A stretch of 64,000 nt of DNA from NCBI GenBank assembly GCA_965242615.1, contig CBDESR010000005.1:1240001-1304000 (forward strand), given 5' to 3'. Source of the DNA: CBDBCU01 sp965242615. Its GTDB lineage: Bacteria > Chloroflexota > Dehalococcoidia > Lucifugimonadales > UBA3495. Shown piece after piece: positions 1-7,357 of the stretch (positions are counted from its first letter, which is position 1; the number at the start of each line of letters is the position of its first letter). Position numbers and translations under genes: made by a program. The notes beneath the pieces are model-generated. The model worked only from the letters and a program-made list of their open reading frames with translations, did not search any database and was not told where the DNA came from.

Positions 1-179
1 TCGTCCCCCGGTTCCCGCCCGGTGCGCGCCAATATCAAACCGTCCGTGGCTTTCAAGGTAGCGTCCCACGCCTTGCCGGCCGCCTTTTGCAGCTGCCCCC
101 GTTCCAGTTGGTCGCGGGCTTGGGCATAGTGATTCCGGGCGTCGGCAAAGAGGACGCTGACTTGTTTCGTTTCCAGCAT
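1..179 (-). CDS. HEPN/PaREP1-like protein, 3' part cut off by window edge
   Basis: Translation from ATG at 179 gives 59 residues before the window ends. GGGAGG lies 5 nt upstream of the ATG. The peptide is alpha-helical and charged: MLETKQVSVLFADARNHYAQ, then a region containing KAAGKAWDATLKATDGLI. The pattern of a helix followed by K/R-AA-x-K-A-W-x-A resembles PaREP1/HEPN-type helical proteins, which are often paired with a nucleotidyltransferase or act in toxin-antitoxin pairs. That is a weak family resemblance from a partial sequence. It is the last visible gene of a minus-strand series (lipoprotein, rhodanese, cupin, molybdoenzyme) and lies 63 nt beyond the molybdoenzyme stop, so it may or may not be co-transcribed. 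Existence of the gene is fairly sure; function is not. Confidence 0.5.
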   Translation of the reverse strand, partial: MLETKQVSVLFADARNHYAQARDQLERGQLQKAAGKAWDATLKATDGLILARTGREPGD

Positions 180-242
180 ATAGCCTCCCAGCATCCGGTG
201 GGAATGGTTGACCGCTATTTTAGCACAACGCCGGCTGCCACC

Positions 243-1349
243 CTACCGCACCTGCACTTCCACCGGAAAGACCATATTGTTGCCATAGCCCCGGCCGTCC
301 CACTGATTGGGAAACTCCAGCGGCTGGGTTTCGCCGCTGCGGTTAGTGGCCCGGGACAGCAGTGTATAGCGGCCCGGCCCCGGCGGCCGCCAATCATAAG
401 TCCACCGCTGCCAGGCATAGACGCCGGCACGGGGGAGCAGGGCGGCCGGATTCCAGCTCTGCCCGCCGTCGGTGCTGATGTCCACCCGGGTGATTTCATC
501 CTCTCCTGACCAAGCGGCCCCGGCCAGGGTATAACCGCCGGCCGGCAGGATTTCCCCCGGCGCCGGGTTGGTGATGATGGATTTGACCTTCATCCGGGTG
601 TGGTAGGTATAGTAATTATCATCCTCCGGGCCGTTCTGGGTCATATAGCGTTCTTTCTGGTAAAAGCCCTGGAACTCGTGGTTGAGAATGTGGATGCCCA
701 CCAGCCACTTGACCGAAGTCATCCCGTACCAGCCCGGCACCAGCAAGCGCAAAGGAAAGCCGTGATGCAGCGGCAGCGGCTCCCCATTCATTTCATAAGC
801 CAGCAGGGTATCGGGATGGCGGGCCTTGTCCAGCGGCAGGCTGCGCTCGTAAGTAACCTCCGGCGGGTCGCCGACGGTTTCATCCGGGCCGTGGTCGGCG
901 CCCTCAAACATCACCTCGACCGCCGCCGGTCGGACGCCGGCTTGCGCCAGCACATCAGCCAGGGAAACGCCGGCCCACTCCGCATTGCCCATAATGCCGT
1001 GGCCCTTAATCTGCTCCATCACCGACCCGGTGCGGGTGGCTCGCGCCCAATAATCCGGCACCGGACTGTTGCCGCAGCACTCGAAAGTCACCTGAAACCG
1101 GCGCTGCGGCAGAGCCAGCAGGTCGTCAAAGGAAAGGGACAAGGGCTGTTCCACTTCCCCGTCCACCGTCAGACGGTAGGCAGCTAGGTCCAGCTGCGGC
1201 GGCTCCGTCCAGTGATTGCGGATGTAGAACAGGTCATTGGGCACCACTTCCTGCTGCAAGGCTTCCGGCGGCGCCGCCCAAGTACGCAGCCCGGCGTTGG
1301 TGGGAATCAGTTGGGGTTGGGTTTCGGTGCGGATGCTTTGGATGACCAT
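243..1349 (-). CDS. Sulfite-oxidase-family molybdopterin enzyme
   Basis: 368 residues. It has the oxidoreductase molybdopterin-binding fold (about residues 20-230) followed by a Mo-co dimerisation, Ig-like domain (about 255-368, with VDISTDGGQSW near its middle). The motif FECCGNS places the expected molybdenum-ligand cysteine at Cys91. No signal peptide, heme or second redox domain is seen, so it resembles the stand-alone sulfite oxidase/YedY-like branch. The family oxidises sulfite or reduces S-/N-oxides; with a thiol dioxygenase and a rhodanese next door, sulfite oxidation to sulfate is a reasonable inference. The frame stays open upstream to 1505, but GGAGG 7 nt before ATG 1349 fixes the start; the upstream stretch overlaps the cupin gene and is Arg/Trp-rich nonsense. 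It lies 49 nt after the cupin stop, probably in one operon. Confidence 0.85.
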   Translation of the reverse strand: MVIQSIRTETQPQLIPTNAGLRTWAAPPEALQQEVVPNDLFYIRNHWTEPPQLDLAAYRLTVDGEVEQPLSLSFDDLLALPQRRFQVTFECCGNSPVPDYWARATRTGSVMEQIKGHGIMGNAEWAGVSLADVLAQAGVRPAAVEVMFEGADHGPDETVGDPPEVTYERSLPLDKARHPDTLLAYEMNGEPLPLHHGFPLRLLVPGWYGMTSVKWLVGIHILNHEFQGFYQKERYMTQNGPEDDNYYTYHTRMKVKSIITNPAPGEILPAGGYTLAGAAWSGEDEITRVDISTDGGQSWNPAALLPRAGVYAWQRWTYDWRPPGPGRYTLLSRATNRSGETQPLEFPNQWDGRGYGNNMVFPVEVQVR

Positions 1350-1398
1350 TGACCAGCCTCCGGGTAGAAAGTAACGCCGCGGCGGGATGGGTCGATAT

Positions 1399-1749
1399 TC
1401 ACTCCAGATAATCGGTTTCCAGTTCAACGGCTGGATAGCTGACCAGCAGTTTGACGGGAATCCACAGCTTGTTGACCAGCTTGTGCGGGACGCCCGGCGG
1501 CGCAAATAGAGTGCAGCCGGCCCGCACCGTCCGCAGTTCCTCCCCCAGGATCAGCTGCACCGCCCCGGACACAACCATAATGGACTGATCCACCGCATGG
1601 GTATGCAGCCGCCCCGTCCAGCCGGGATGCAGGTCAACTTCCTTGACCGTCAAAGACAAGGCGCCTTGGGCCGGCGAGACGAAAACCCGTTCCGCCCGAA
1701 AGTCCACCGCCGGCGGCATCGGAATACTGCTGTGTTCAATGATGGGCAT
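1399..1749 (-). CDS. Small cupin-domain protein
   Basis: 116 residues forming one cupin beta-barrel. Motif 1 is H-T-H-A-V-D-Q-S-I (around residue 49) and motif 2 ends with PPGVPHKL, giving the usual metal-binding histidines. Small cupins of this kind can be dioxygenases, isomerases or sensors; the substrate cannot be read from sequence. ATG 1749 is chosen because GGGAG sits just upstream; the frame is open further upstream to 1872 but that part lies inside the rhodanese gene and has no family signal. It begins 25 nt after the rhodanese stop and precedes the molybdoenzyme, so a role in the same sulfur pathway is plausible but inferred. Confidence 0.75.
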   Translation of the reverse strand: MPIIEHSSIPMPPAVDFRAERVFVSPAQGALSLTVKEVDLHPGWTGRLHTHAVDQSIMVVSGAVQLILGEELRTVRAGCTLFAPPGVPHKLVNKLWIPVKLLVSYPAVELETDYLE

Positions 1750-1774
1750 AGGTGGATTCTCCCGTTGTATTGCG

Positions 1775-3364
1775 CTACCCGGCGGCGTACTTCTCCCCCA
1801 ACGCCGTCTCCCAACGCAGGTAGTTGATGGCGTCCGCAGAACTGCGATCCGGCCCGGCCGGCACCAAGTCATTAGGCGGGTGCATTATCATAGACAAGCC
1901 GGTTTCCTCAGCGCGGCCGTCCGCCCGCCAAGCCGCCATTCCCCCTTCCAGCGCGCTGGCCCGAATGTAGCCCATTTCCTGCAAAGTAGCGGCCGCCAAA
2001 ACGGCGTTTTGCCCATCATTGCAGCTGACCATTACCGGCATTTCCTTATCAGACGCAATGCCGCCTATTTGGAACTCCAGCCAGCCCCGGGGCGTCCAGT
2101 ACGCCCCCGGAATATGCCCCCGGGCAAAGTCGGCGCTGGTGTCCACAAAGATAACCACGCCCAAGCCGGTACGCATGGTGGCAATCAGATCCGCCGGGTC
2201 TTTCAACAGAACCCGCTGCCGGGCCGCTGCCAAACCCAGCGGCGGCTCCGCCATTGCGCCGGCCGCCAACTCCAAGCCGGCGTCCCTCCACAAACCCGTC
2301 CCGCCATAGACCGCATAGACTTGCTGATGCCCCAACTGCCGATACCAGGATGCCGTGATGCCGGCCCGGGCCCGCCCATCGCAGGCAAAGATGATAGGGC
2401 AGTTTTTGACCACCGCCAGTTCATCGGAACGCTGCACCGCCTGGCCGCCGGGAAACCAGCGAAAGCCGGGAATATGGCCGGCGGCGTATTCGGCGGCAGT
2501 GCGGACATCGACCAGATAGATCGTTTCCCGTTGGCTGCGCTCGATCATCCCTTGCAAGCCCGCCAAGTCGAGCCACTGGACGCCATCCTCGGCAGCCAGG
2601 CGGTCGGCGTAGGCTTCGGCGGCGGCGCGGCCGGCCGGAGTAGGTTCGGGCAGCTCGATGCGGTCGGCGCCGGATTCCAGTTGATAGCCAGCCAAAGTCC
2701 AGCCGGAAGTGCCGTTTTTCAAGCCGAAAACATTAGCCCGCCCCATCCGCTGCAAGACCCGGGTGCCGATGATGCTGCGGGTGCGGCCGGCGCAGTTGAC
2801 AATGACCGTGGTATCCGGGTCCAAATCGGCAGTCAAGTCGGTAATGCGGAAAGCCAGTTCCCCGCCGGGGACGCTGCGGCCGCCGGGAATGCAAAAGCGG
2901 CGGTACTCCTCCGGGGTGCGGGTGTCGAGGATGACCAGCTTATCGCCCCGTTCCATGCGCTGCTGGAGTTCGGCAGCGTCAATTTCCGGCACCTGGCACT
3001 GCACTTCCACCTTTTCCCCGAAATCCTTGCTGGGGACATTGACGCCCCACTCCGTCGGGTAATCTTGGCTGGCCCACCCGTTGACGCCCCGGGCCAATAC
3101 CGCTACATCACTATAGCCGAGGTTTTCCAGAGTAGCGGCGGCCCGGGCGGCCCGGCGGCCATCATCATCGCACAATACTACCGGCGCGGCGGCATAAGGG
3201 ACGGCCGCCGCCAGCCGGAACTCCAGTTCCCGGCGGGGAATCAGACTGGAGCCGGGAATGTGGGAACTGTTGTATTCCCCGGCCTCCCGGACATCAATCA
3301 GGGCAAAGGGCGCAGTGCCGGCCAACCGGTCGTGCAGTTGGGCGGCGGATATTTCCCGGGGCAT
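1775..3364 (-). CDS. Four-domain rhodanese-like sulfurtransferase
   Basis: 529 residues made of four consecutive rhodanese modules, each with a candidate catalytic cysteine: Cys65 (VVLCDDDGR), Cys191 (VNCAGRTRS), Cys328 (FACDGRARA) and Cys448 (VSCNDGQNA). Each also keeps the upstream D-V/T-R or D-T-S and G-H-I-P-G or I-P-G elements. Single and tandem rhodaneses move sulfane sulfur from thiosulfate or persulfides to acceptors; four modules with all four cysteines retained in one chain is uncommon. There is no signal peptide, so it should be cytoplasmic. ATG 3364 has GGAGG 7 nt upstream. It begins 20 nt after the lipoprotein stop and is followed by the cupin and the sulfite-oxidase-like gene, suggesting handling of sulfane sulfur and sulfite in one pathway. 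Confidence 0.9.
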   Translation of the reverse strand: MPREISAAQLHDRLAGTAPFALIDVREAGEYNSSHIPGSSLIPRRELEFRLAAAVPYAAAPVVLCDDDGRRAARAAATLENLGYSDVAVLARGVNGWASQDYPTEWGVNVPSKDFGEKVEVQCQVPEIDAAELQQRMERGDKLVILDTRTPEEYRRFCIPGGRSVPGGELAFRITDLTADLDPDTTVIVNCAGRTRSIIGTRVLQRMGRANVFGLKNGTSGWTLAGYQLESGADRIELPEPTPAGRAAAEAYADRLAAEDGVQWLDLAGLQGMIERSQRETIYLVDVRTAAEYAAGHIPGFRWFPGGQAVQRSDELAVVKNCPIIFACDGRARAGITASWYRQLGHQQVYAVYGGTGLWRDAGLELAAGAMAEPPLGLAAARQRVLLKDPADLIATMRTGLGVVIFVDTSADFARGHIPGAYWTPRGWLEFQIGGIASDKEMPVMVSCNDGQNAVLAAATLQEMGYIRASALEGGMAAWRADGRAEETGLSMIMHPPNDLVPAGPDRSSADAINYLRWETALGEKYAAG

Positions 3365-3384
3365 AGCAGCGCCTCCATACGATT

Positions 3385-4293
3385 CTAAAAGGTAAAACTG
3401 TTAAGGATCCGCTCAACAAAGGGTTCCTCGTACCACGAAGCGCATACCGTTACGGTTACAATCGCATACTCGCCTCCATAGTACGGGCCTTGAGTAACGT
3501 ACCGGCGGAAGCGGCGGGAATCGCAATACCCGGGCGATTTTCGCAGGTACTCCACCCGGTAATGGGAATCGTCGATCTCGAGCATAGTTACCCACTCTAT
3601 TTTGGGATCAGCCTCCAGATCCGCCACCTCTTCGGCGACAAAACTGCCGAAAGAATCCCAAGTGAAATAACCGCTTCCGGCCCGGCTGTGCCAGACATAC
3701 ACCCCGCCCCAGCGGGTCCTGAAACTGGTGTCCGTACCGGCTCCTACGTTTCTTTGATCCGCAGGAACTACATAACGCTCCATTTCCCAATCGGCCGGAA
3801 CCTCAATGCTGTAACCGCCGCGGTCGTGGTAGGTAGTCCATTCCTCCACTAAAGGTATGAGGGTAGGTGTCGGTGTCGGCTGCGGCGTGGCCGTCGGCGT
3901 TGGGATTGGCGTAGCTGTCGGCCGCGGCGTGGCGGTAGGCGCCGGAGTTGGCGTGGGGGTCGGCTCTGGCGTGGGCGTCGGTGTCGGGGTAGGCGTTGGC
4001 GTGGGAGTTGGCGTCGGTGTCGGAGTAGGGGTTGGCGTTGGGGTAGCCGTGGGTTGCGGCGTGGGAGTGGGCGTCGGGGTCGGCGTGGCGGTCGGCCGCG
4101 GCGTCGGAGTCGGCGCCGGAGTCGGGGTTGGCGTGGGCAGCGGCGTGGCCGTAGGTGCCGCTGTCGGCGTAGCCGTCGGGGCCGCCGTAGGCGCCGGAAT
4201 GAAAGTCGGCGTTGGCGCTACCTGACAGCCCAGCAACAGCAGCAGCGCCAAAACCAGCGGCGGAAAGACAATCCGGCCCAAGCGCAAGGGCAT
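3385..4293 (-). CDS. Lipoprotein with long Thr-Pro linker and PsbP-like C-terminal domain
   Basis: 302 residues. A signal peptide ends in LLLLLGC with the lipidated cysteine at residue 23. About 120 residues of almost pure T-P/T-A repeats follow, then a roughly 150-residue domain beginning EEWTTYHDRGGYSIEVPADW. That domain (one short hydrophobic strand pattern, ending ERILNSFTF) resembles PsbP/Mog1-type folds common in Chloroflexi lipoproteins; function unknown. The linker would hold the domain away from the membrane. ATG 4293 is preferred (GGAG upstream); a TTG at 4311 is the alternative. On the opposite strand the repeat gives a Gly-Val repeat frame that is not a gene. It lies directly upstream of the rhodanese gene. 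Confidence 0.75.
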   Translation of the reverse strand: MPLRLGRIVFPPLVLALLLLLGCQVAPTPTFIPAPTAAPTATPTAAPTATPLPTPTPTPAPTPTPRPTATPTPTPTPTPQPTATPTPTPTPTPTPTPTPTPTPTPTPTPEPTPTPTPAPTATPRPTATPIPTPTATPQPTPTPTLIPLVEEWTTYHDRGGYSIEVPADWEMERYVVPADQRNVGAGTDTSFRTRWGGVYVWHSRAGSGYFTWDSFGSFVAEEVADLEADPKIEWVTMLEIDDSHYRVEYLRKSPGYCDSRRFRRYVTQGPYYGGEYAIVTVTVCASWYEEPFVERILNSFTF

Positions 4294-4455
4294 AAATAAA
4301 ACTCCGCTCAATAGACCCCATCCCTCTGCCCCGGGACCGCCCGGCGCAGTTCCCGGTTTCGGCTCAAGGTTTGCCGGCCATTCCGGCCGCTCCCATGATA
4401 TTACCCGGTGATATTAACCGGTAAGCTAATCCTTGTCAAAAGTCGAGGCAACCGC

Positions 4456-4491
4456 AAAATCGGCCCGGCAGCGGTTACTGTCGCCGGGCCG
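4456..4491 (-). terminator. Rho-independent-like terminator after the thiol dioxygenase gene
   Basis: A perfect 9-bp stem (CGGCCCGGC at 4461-4469 with GCCGGGCCG at 4483-4491) has a 13-nt loop. Read on the minus strand it is followed by ATTTTG. It sits 25 nt past the dioxygenase stop at 4516. The short T-run makes the terminator call moderate. Confidence 0.55.
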
Positions 4492-4515
4492 AGGAAAAGC
4501 AACCCCCGCTGCGGA

Positions 4516-5100
4516 TTAGCAGTTATCGTACTTCTCCGTAGCAAAGGGAATGATTTTGCCGGTTTCCAGGTTGTAGCGGCAGCGGTTCAATCCCCGCAGG
4601 TCATCGCCATAAACATGAACCTCCACCGTGGGCCGGTCGGTGAAGTTGTCCATCTGGTGGATTTCGTCCACTTCCGGGATGAGCAAGGTAATCTCCCCGG
4701 CGGAGAAATGCCCCACCCGGTCTTTCTCCAGTTGGGCGTAGCCGTCCACCGCCCGGTCATCCACCCGGCGGTAGCGGGTTTCGGTGAGGGCATTGCCCAT
4801 CACGCCAATCATCCCCCAAGTGCCGTGGTCGTGCGGCGAGGCGTGGTCGCCCGGCCCCCAAACCACCGAAGTCACCAGCAGCCCGCTTTCGCCCTGATAG
4901 AGGACATAGGAGCCGTGATTGCTGCGCGTCCCCCGGCCCACCGGCACCTGATACTCGGCGGGAATGGCGTCGGGATGGGCGATCAGGCGTTCGAGGAGGA
5001 CGGAACCCCGGTCAAAGAGTTTTTCCTGGTCGGGCTGGGACTGGAGGAGGGATTCCAGGTCGGAAACGAATTCGTCGAGGGAATACTTAACGGCGGTCAT
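4516..5100 (-). CDS. Cysteine dioxygenase-type (thiol dioxygenase) protein
   Basis: 194 residues, the usual length of a bacterial cysteine or 3-mercaptopropionate dioxygenase. The three-histidine iron site is visible as His90 and His92 (PHDHGTW) with His148 (EIHQMDN); His162 (VEVHVYG) matches the second-shell catalytic histidine of the family. The enzyme would add O2 to a thiol to give a sulfinate. Whether it prefers cysteine, mercaptopropionate or another thiol cannot be decided. ATG 5100 has AGGAGA at good spacing. The sulfinate product would feed sulfite, which suits the rhodanese and sulfite-oxidase-like genes downstream, but a terminator-like hairpin and a 200-nt gap separate them. Confidence 0.85.
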   Translation of the reverse strand: MTAVKYSLDEFVSDLESLLQSQPDQEKLFDRGSVLLERLIAHPDAIPAEYQVPVGRGTRSNHGSYVLYQGESGLLVTSVVWGPGDHASPHDHGTWGMIGVMGNALTETRYRRVDDRAVDGYAQLEKDRVGHFSAGEITLLIPEVDEIHQMDNFTDRPTVEVHVYGDDLRGLNRCRYNLETGKIIPFATEKYDNC

Positions 5101-5268
5101 AGCGGCGTCTCCTTTTGGCCCGCCCGTTTGCCGGGGCGGACGGTTGGGGTAAGGTGATTATGGTAGGCAATGGGGGAGATGTCAAGGATGGGGGCGGGGG
5201 CAATGGAATTAGGGATTTGGAAGGGAGGGGATGGGGATTCAAGGGGGATGAACCGGATAGACCGGGTT
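5101..5268. other. Intergenic, no gene seen
   Basis: AG-rich sequence upstream of the thiol dioxygenase gene with no ORF of coding character and no clear sigma-70 promoter. It leads into the structured repeat element. Confidence 0.5.
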
Positions 5269-5752
5269 TTGGGTAGGCGGGGGATGCCGGAATAGGCGGA
5301 AACCGCGGCCGCGGTTTCCGCCGTGTCGGGAGGCGGTTGGCAGAAAGGCCATTGGGTTGCCTGCTCTGGGGGGTATCCTGGCTTGCATCCTCCCGGAGTT
5401 TCCCGACCAGACTGCCGATTACGGCAACTGAACCTTGGATTGGCTACTGACGCCGCCGGGTATGGTTGCCCTAGCGGCGGGTTGGCCCAGTCTTGCTACC
5501 GTTGGTTGACCGACCTCCAGTCAACCTAGCACCAACTCTTACGGCGATTGAGATTTGCCGTTTCCCTAACCTTGGGGGAGCGGGTTTCCTAATCCCGTTT
5601 CCCCGGGGGTGATGGAGTAGGGGCGCCCGCAAGCCGGGTGAGGGCTTACGGGGCCCACCTCGCGAAGTGGGCTTGTAGGCAACGGTAAGCTAGCGAATCG
5701 TTAAGACCCTGCGTCCAGGGGCCCGGTTAACCGTGACGATTATTATTATGGG
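5269..5752 (+). ncRNA. Candidate large structured RNA, copy A
   Basis: This intergenic element recurs at 35222-35728. Identical words occur in the same order in both: the 16-mer at 5349-5364, the 17-mer at 5432-5448, GGGTATGGTTGCC near 5458, and CGGTAAGCTAGCG at 5683-5695. Between them are helices: a 5' palindrome of two 14-nt arms (5295-5322), GGTTGAC/GTCAACC closing a CCTCCA-containing loop (5504-5526), a nested helix GGGGA[CGGG...CCCG]TCCCC (5575-5604), CCCG/CGGG (5626-5638) and GCCCAC/GTGGGC around CGCG (5653-5672). Several helices keep pairing in copy B while the bases differ, as expected of a functional RNA and not of a protein gene. The strand is inferred. A stand-alone IscB omega-RNA (HEARO-like) is a possible identity; untested. 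Confidence 0.6.
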
Positions 5753-6054
5753 GGAAGGTTTAGAGGTTTGTCAAGGGATAAATGGGACTAATTTTCAGAT
5801 TGGTTATAGATTGAGGTTCTGGATTCTTGCTTTCGTGGGAATGACGGGGGGATGGGGAGTCTGCGGGTTTTGAGAAGGGGGTTAAGGCGGGCATTTTAGA
5901 TTCCTCGCTGCGCTCGGAATGACATATCTCGGGAGCCGGAATGATATGGCGAGGAAAGGGCATGGCGGGGAGGTGGGTGGGGTTTTGATGTGGTATATTA
6001 AACGGGAGTAGAGCCGGGACTTGGCAGCCCGGCGGGTTCAAGGGAGGGCTACGG
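5753..6054. repeat. Degenerate REP and REP2-type repeats upstream of FAA hydrolase
   Basis: A degenerate copy of the window's commonest palindrome (here GGATTC, TTGC, TTTCGTGGGAATGACGG) lies at 5821-5846. A second repeat type, GCATTTTAGATTCCTCG followed by CGGAATGACAT, lies at about 5892-5926. Both recur in other intergenic regions. A TATATT hexamer at about 5996 may be the -10 element for the FAA hydrolase gene, without a clear -35. Confidence 0.5.
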
Positions 6055-7068
6055 ATGAAACTGGTTACTTATAACACGGGAACGGGGCCGCGCTGCGGCG
6101 TGTGGCAGGGGGAGCAGGTGGTGGAGGTCAGCGGGCTGCTGGGCGCGGGGTCGCCGCTGCGGGATGTGCAGGCGCTCCTAGAGACCGGGGATGACGCTTT
6201 GGCCCGGGTGCAGGAGGCTCTGGCCGGCAAGGTCAACGCTCCGGTTTTTGAGGCGGCAGAGGTGCGGATTCAGTCCCCGATCTTGCGGCCGCCGACCATC
6301 CGGGATTTTATGATTTTTGAGGAACACGCGACCCAGCAAGGCACCCGGGAGCGGGAGGAAGCCTGGTATCGGATGCCGATTTTCTACTTTTCCAATCCGC
6401 TGTGCGTGTACGGGCCGGAGGATGTTATTCCCTACCCGGCGGCGGCGGAAATGCTGGACTACGAGCTGGAAATTGCCTGCGTTATCGGCAAAGAGGGCGT
6501 CAATGTGGCCGAGGCGGAGGCGCTGGATTACATTGCCGGGTTCTGCATTTTCAACGATTGGAGCTGCCGGGATTTGCAGCGGGATGAAAGCGCGGTAGGG
6601 TTGGGGCCGGCCAAGGGGAAGGATGCCGCATCGTCGCTGGGGCCTGGCTTGGTAACGACTGACGAACTGCTGCCGTACCTGAAGGACGGGCGTTTGGGGG
6701 TGAAGTGTTCGGCGCGGGTCAACGGCGTGACTTGGGTGGAGGACAGCGATGGCGGGGTGGCGTGGCACACTTGGGGGGCGATGGTGGAGCGAGCGGCCCG
6801 GGACAGCCGCATTGTTCCGGGCGATGTGCTGGGCTGCGGCACGGTGGGCGGCGGTTCCATTGGCGAGGCGATTCGCAAGGGCTACCCGGCGCGTTTCCTG
6901 CAACCGGGGGATGTAGTGGAGTATGAGGTGGAGGGCATTGGCGTTCTCCGCAACACTATTGGCGCCAAGGGAGACCTCCCGGCGGATTATCGCTATCGGG
7001 CCAAGGCGCAGCCGCGTTTGCCGGAGGCGGGGAGCGCGGCCGGGTATGTGTATGAGTTGAGGGGGTAA
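6055..7068 (+). CDS. Fumarylacetoacetate hydrolase family protein
   Basis: 337 residues with an N-terminal FAH_N-like part (YNTGTGPRCGVWQGEQVVEV) and the catalytic FAA hydrolase domain from about residue 80. The metal-binding and catalytic region shows DYELEIACVIGKEG, FCIFNDWSCRDLQ and a GPAKGKDAASSLGP segment, all family hallmarks. Members hydrolyse C-C bonds of fumarylacetoacetate or fumarylpyruvate, or act as isomerases or decarboxylases late in aromatic ring catabolism. A fumarylpyruvate-type role would pair with the gentisate-dioxygenase-like cupin at 43625, though the genes are far apart; this is inference. AGGGAGG lies about 8 nt before ATG 6055. The gene stands alone, with repeats on both sides. 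Confidence 0.88.
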   Translation: MKLVTYNTGTGPRCGVWQGEQVVEVSGLLGAGSPLRDVQALLETGDDALARVQEALAGKVNAPVFEAAEVRIQSPILRPPTIRDFMIFEEHATQQGTREREEAWYRMPIFYFSNPLCVYGPEDVIPYPAAAEMLDYELEIACVIGKEGVNVAEAEALDYIAGFCIFNDWSCRDLQRDESAVGLGPAKGKDAASSLGPGLVTTDELLPYLKDGRLGVKCSARVNGVTWVEDSDGGVAWHTWGAMVERAARDSRIVPGDVLGCGTVGGGSIGEAIRKGYPARFLQPGDVVEYEVEGIGVLRNTIGAKGDLPADYRYRAKAQPRLPEAGSAAGYVYELRG

Positions 7069-7127
7069 AAGTCCGTTCCCGGCGTCTTGGGGCGGCAAGG
7101 CGGCTTAATTGGGGGATGCCGGGAACC

Positions 7128-7334
7128 TAGCGCGGGTTCACGCTAACGCTTAGGTGTCACGGACAATCGGCCAAGTTATTCCGAGGAATAGCGAGGAGTC
7201 TAAAAGTATTGAGAGGAAGCAAAGGCAGGCATTTTAGATTCCTCCCTTTGGTCGGAATGACATAGTAGCTGGTCGGAATGACATAGCTATAGCGTCGGTT
7301 ATCCGGAGCGTCAATAATTAGTGGGAACAAGCCT
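7128..7334. mobile_element. Degenerate MITE, copy 1
   Basis: The left end (TAGCGCGGGTTCACGCTAA) and right end (ATTAGTGGGAACAAGCCT) are imperfect versions of the terminal inverted repeat TAGGGCGTGTTCAC found intact at 37960 and 38218. The interior matches the element at 37960-38185 in order: a GAGGAATAGCGAGGA word, TTGAGAGGAA, CATTTTAGATTCCTCCCTTT, GGTCGGAATGACAT and CGTCGGTTATCCGG. It carries no coding sequence and fills the gap between the FAA hydrolase and EthD-like genes. Confidence 0.65.
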
Positions 7335-7357
7335 TGCCTTAATATAAGGAGTTAGGT

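Noticed and set aside
1643..3388. 581-codon open frame on the plus strand
   Set aside because: Antisense to the rhodanese gene, whose four active-site cysteine motifs make the minus strand the coding one.
3857..4225. Gly-Val repeat frame on the plus strand
   Set aside because: It is the reverse reading of the Thr-Pro linker of the lipoprotein; no start signal or domain.
5269..5752. Group I or group II intron or RNase P/tmRNA as the identity of the structured element
   Set aside because: No intron domain V-like hairpin, no group I core words, and no RNase P or tmRNA landmarks were seen; two dispersed copies also argue against a single-copy housekeeping RNA.
5760..6041. 93-codon minus-strand frame
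   Set aside because: It lies across REP repeats; the translated peptide is the reading of the dispersed repeat (CHSERSEESKMPAL type) that recurs in many gaps.
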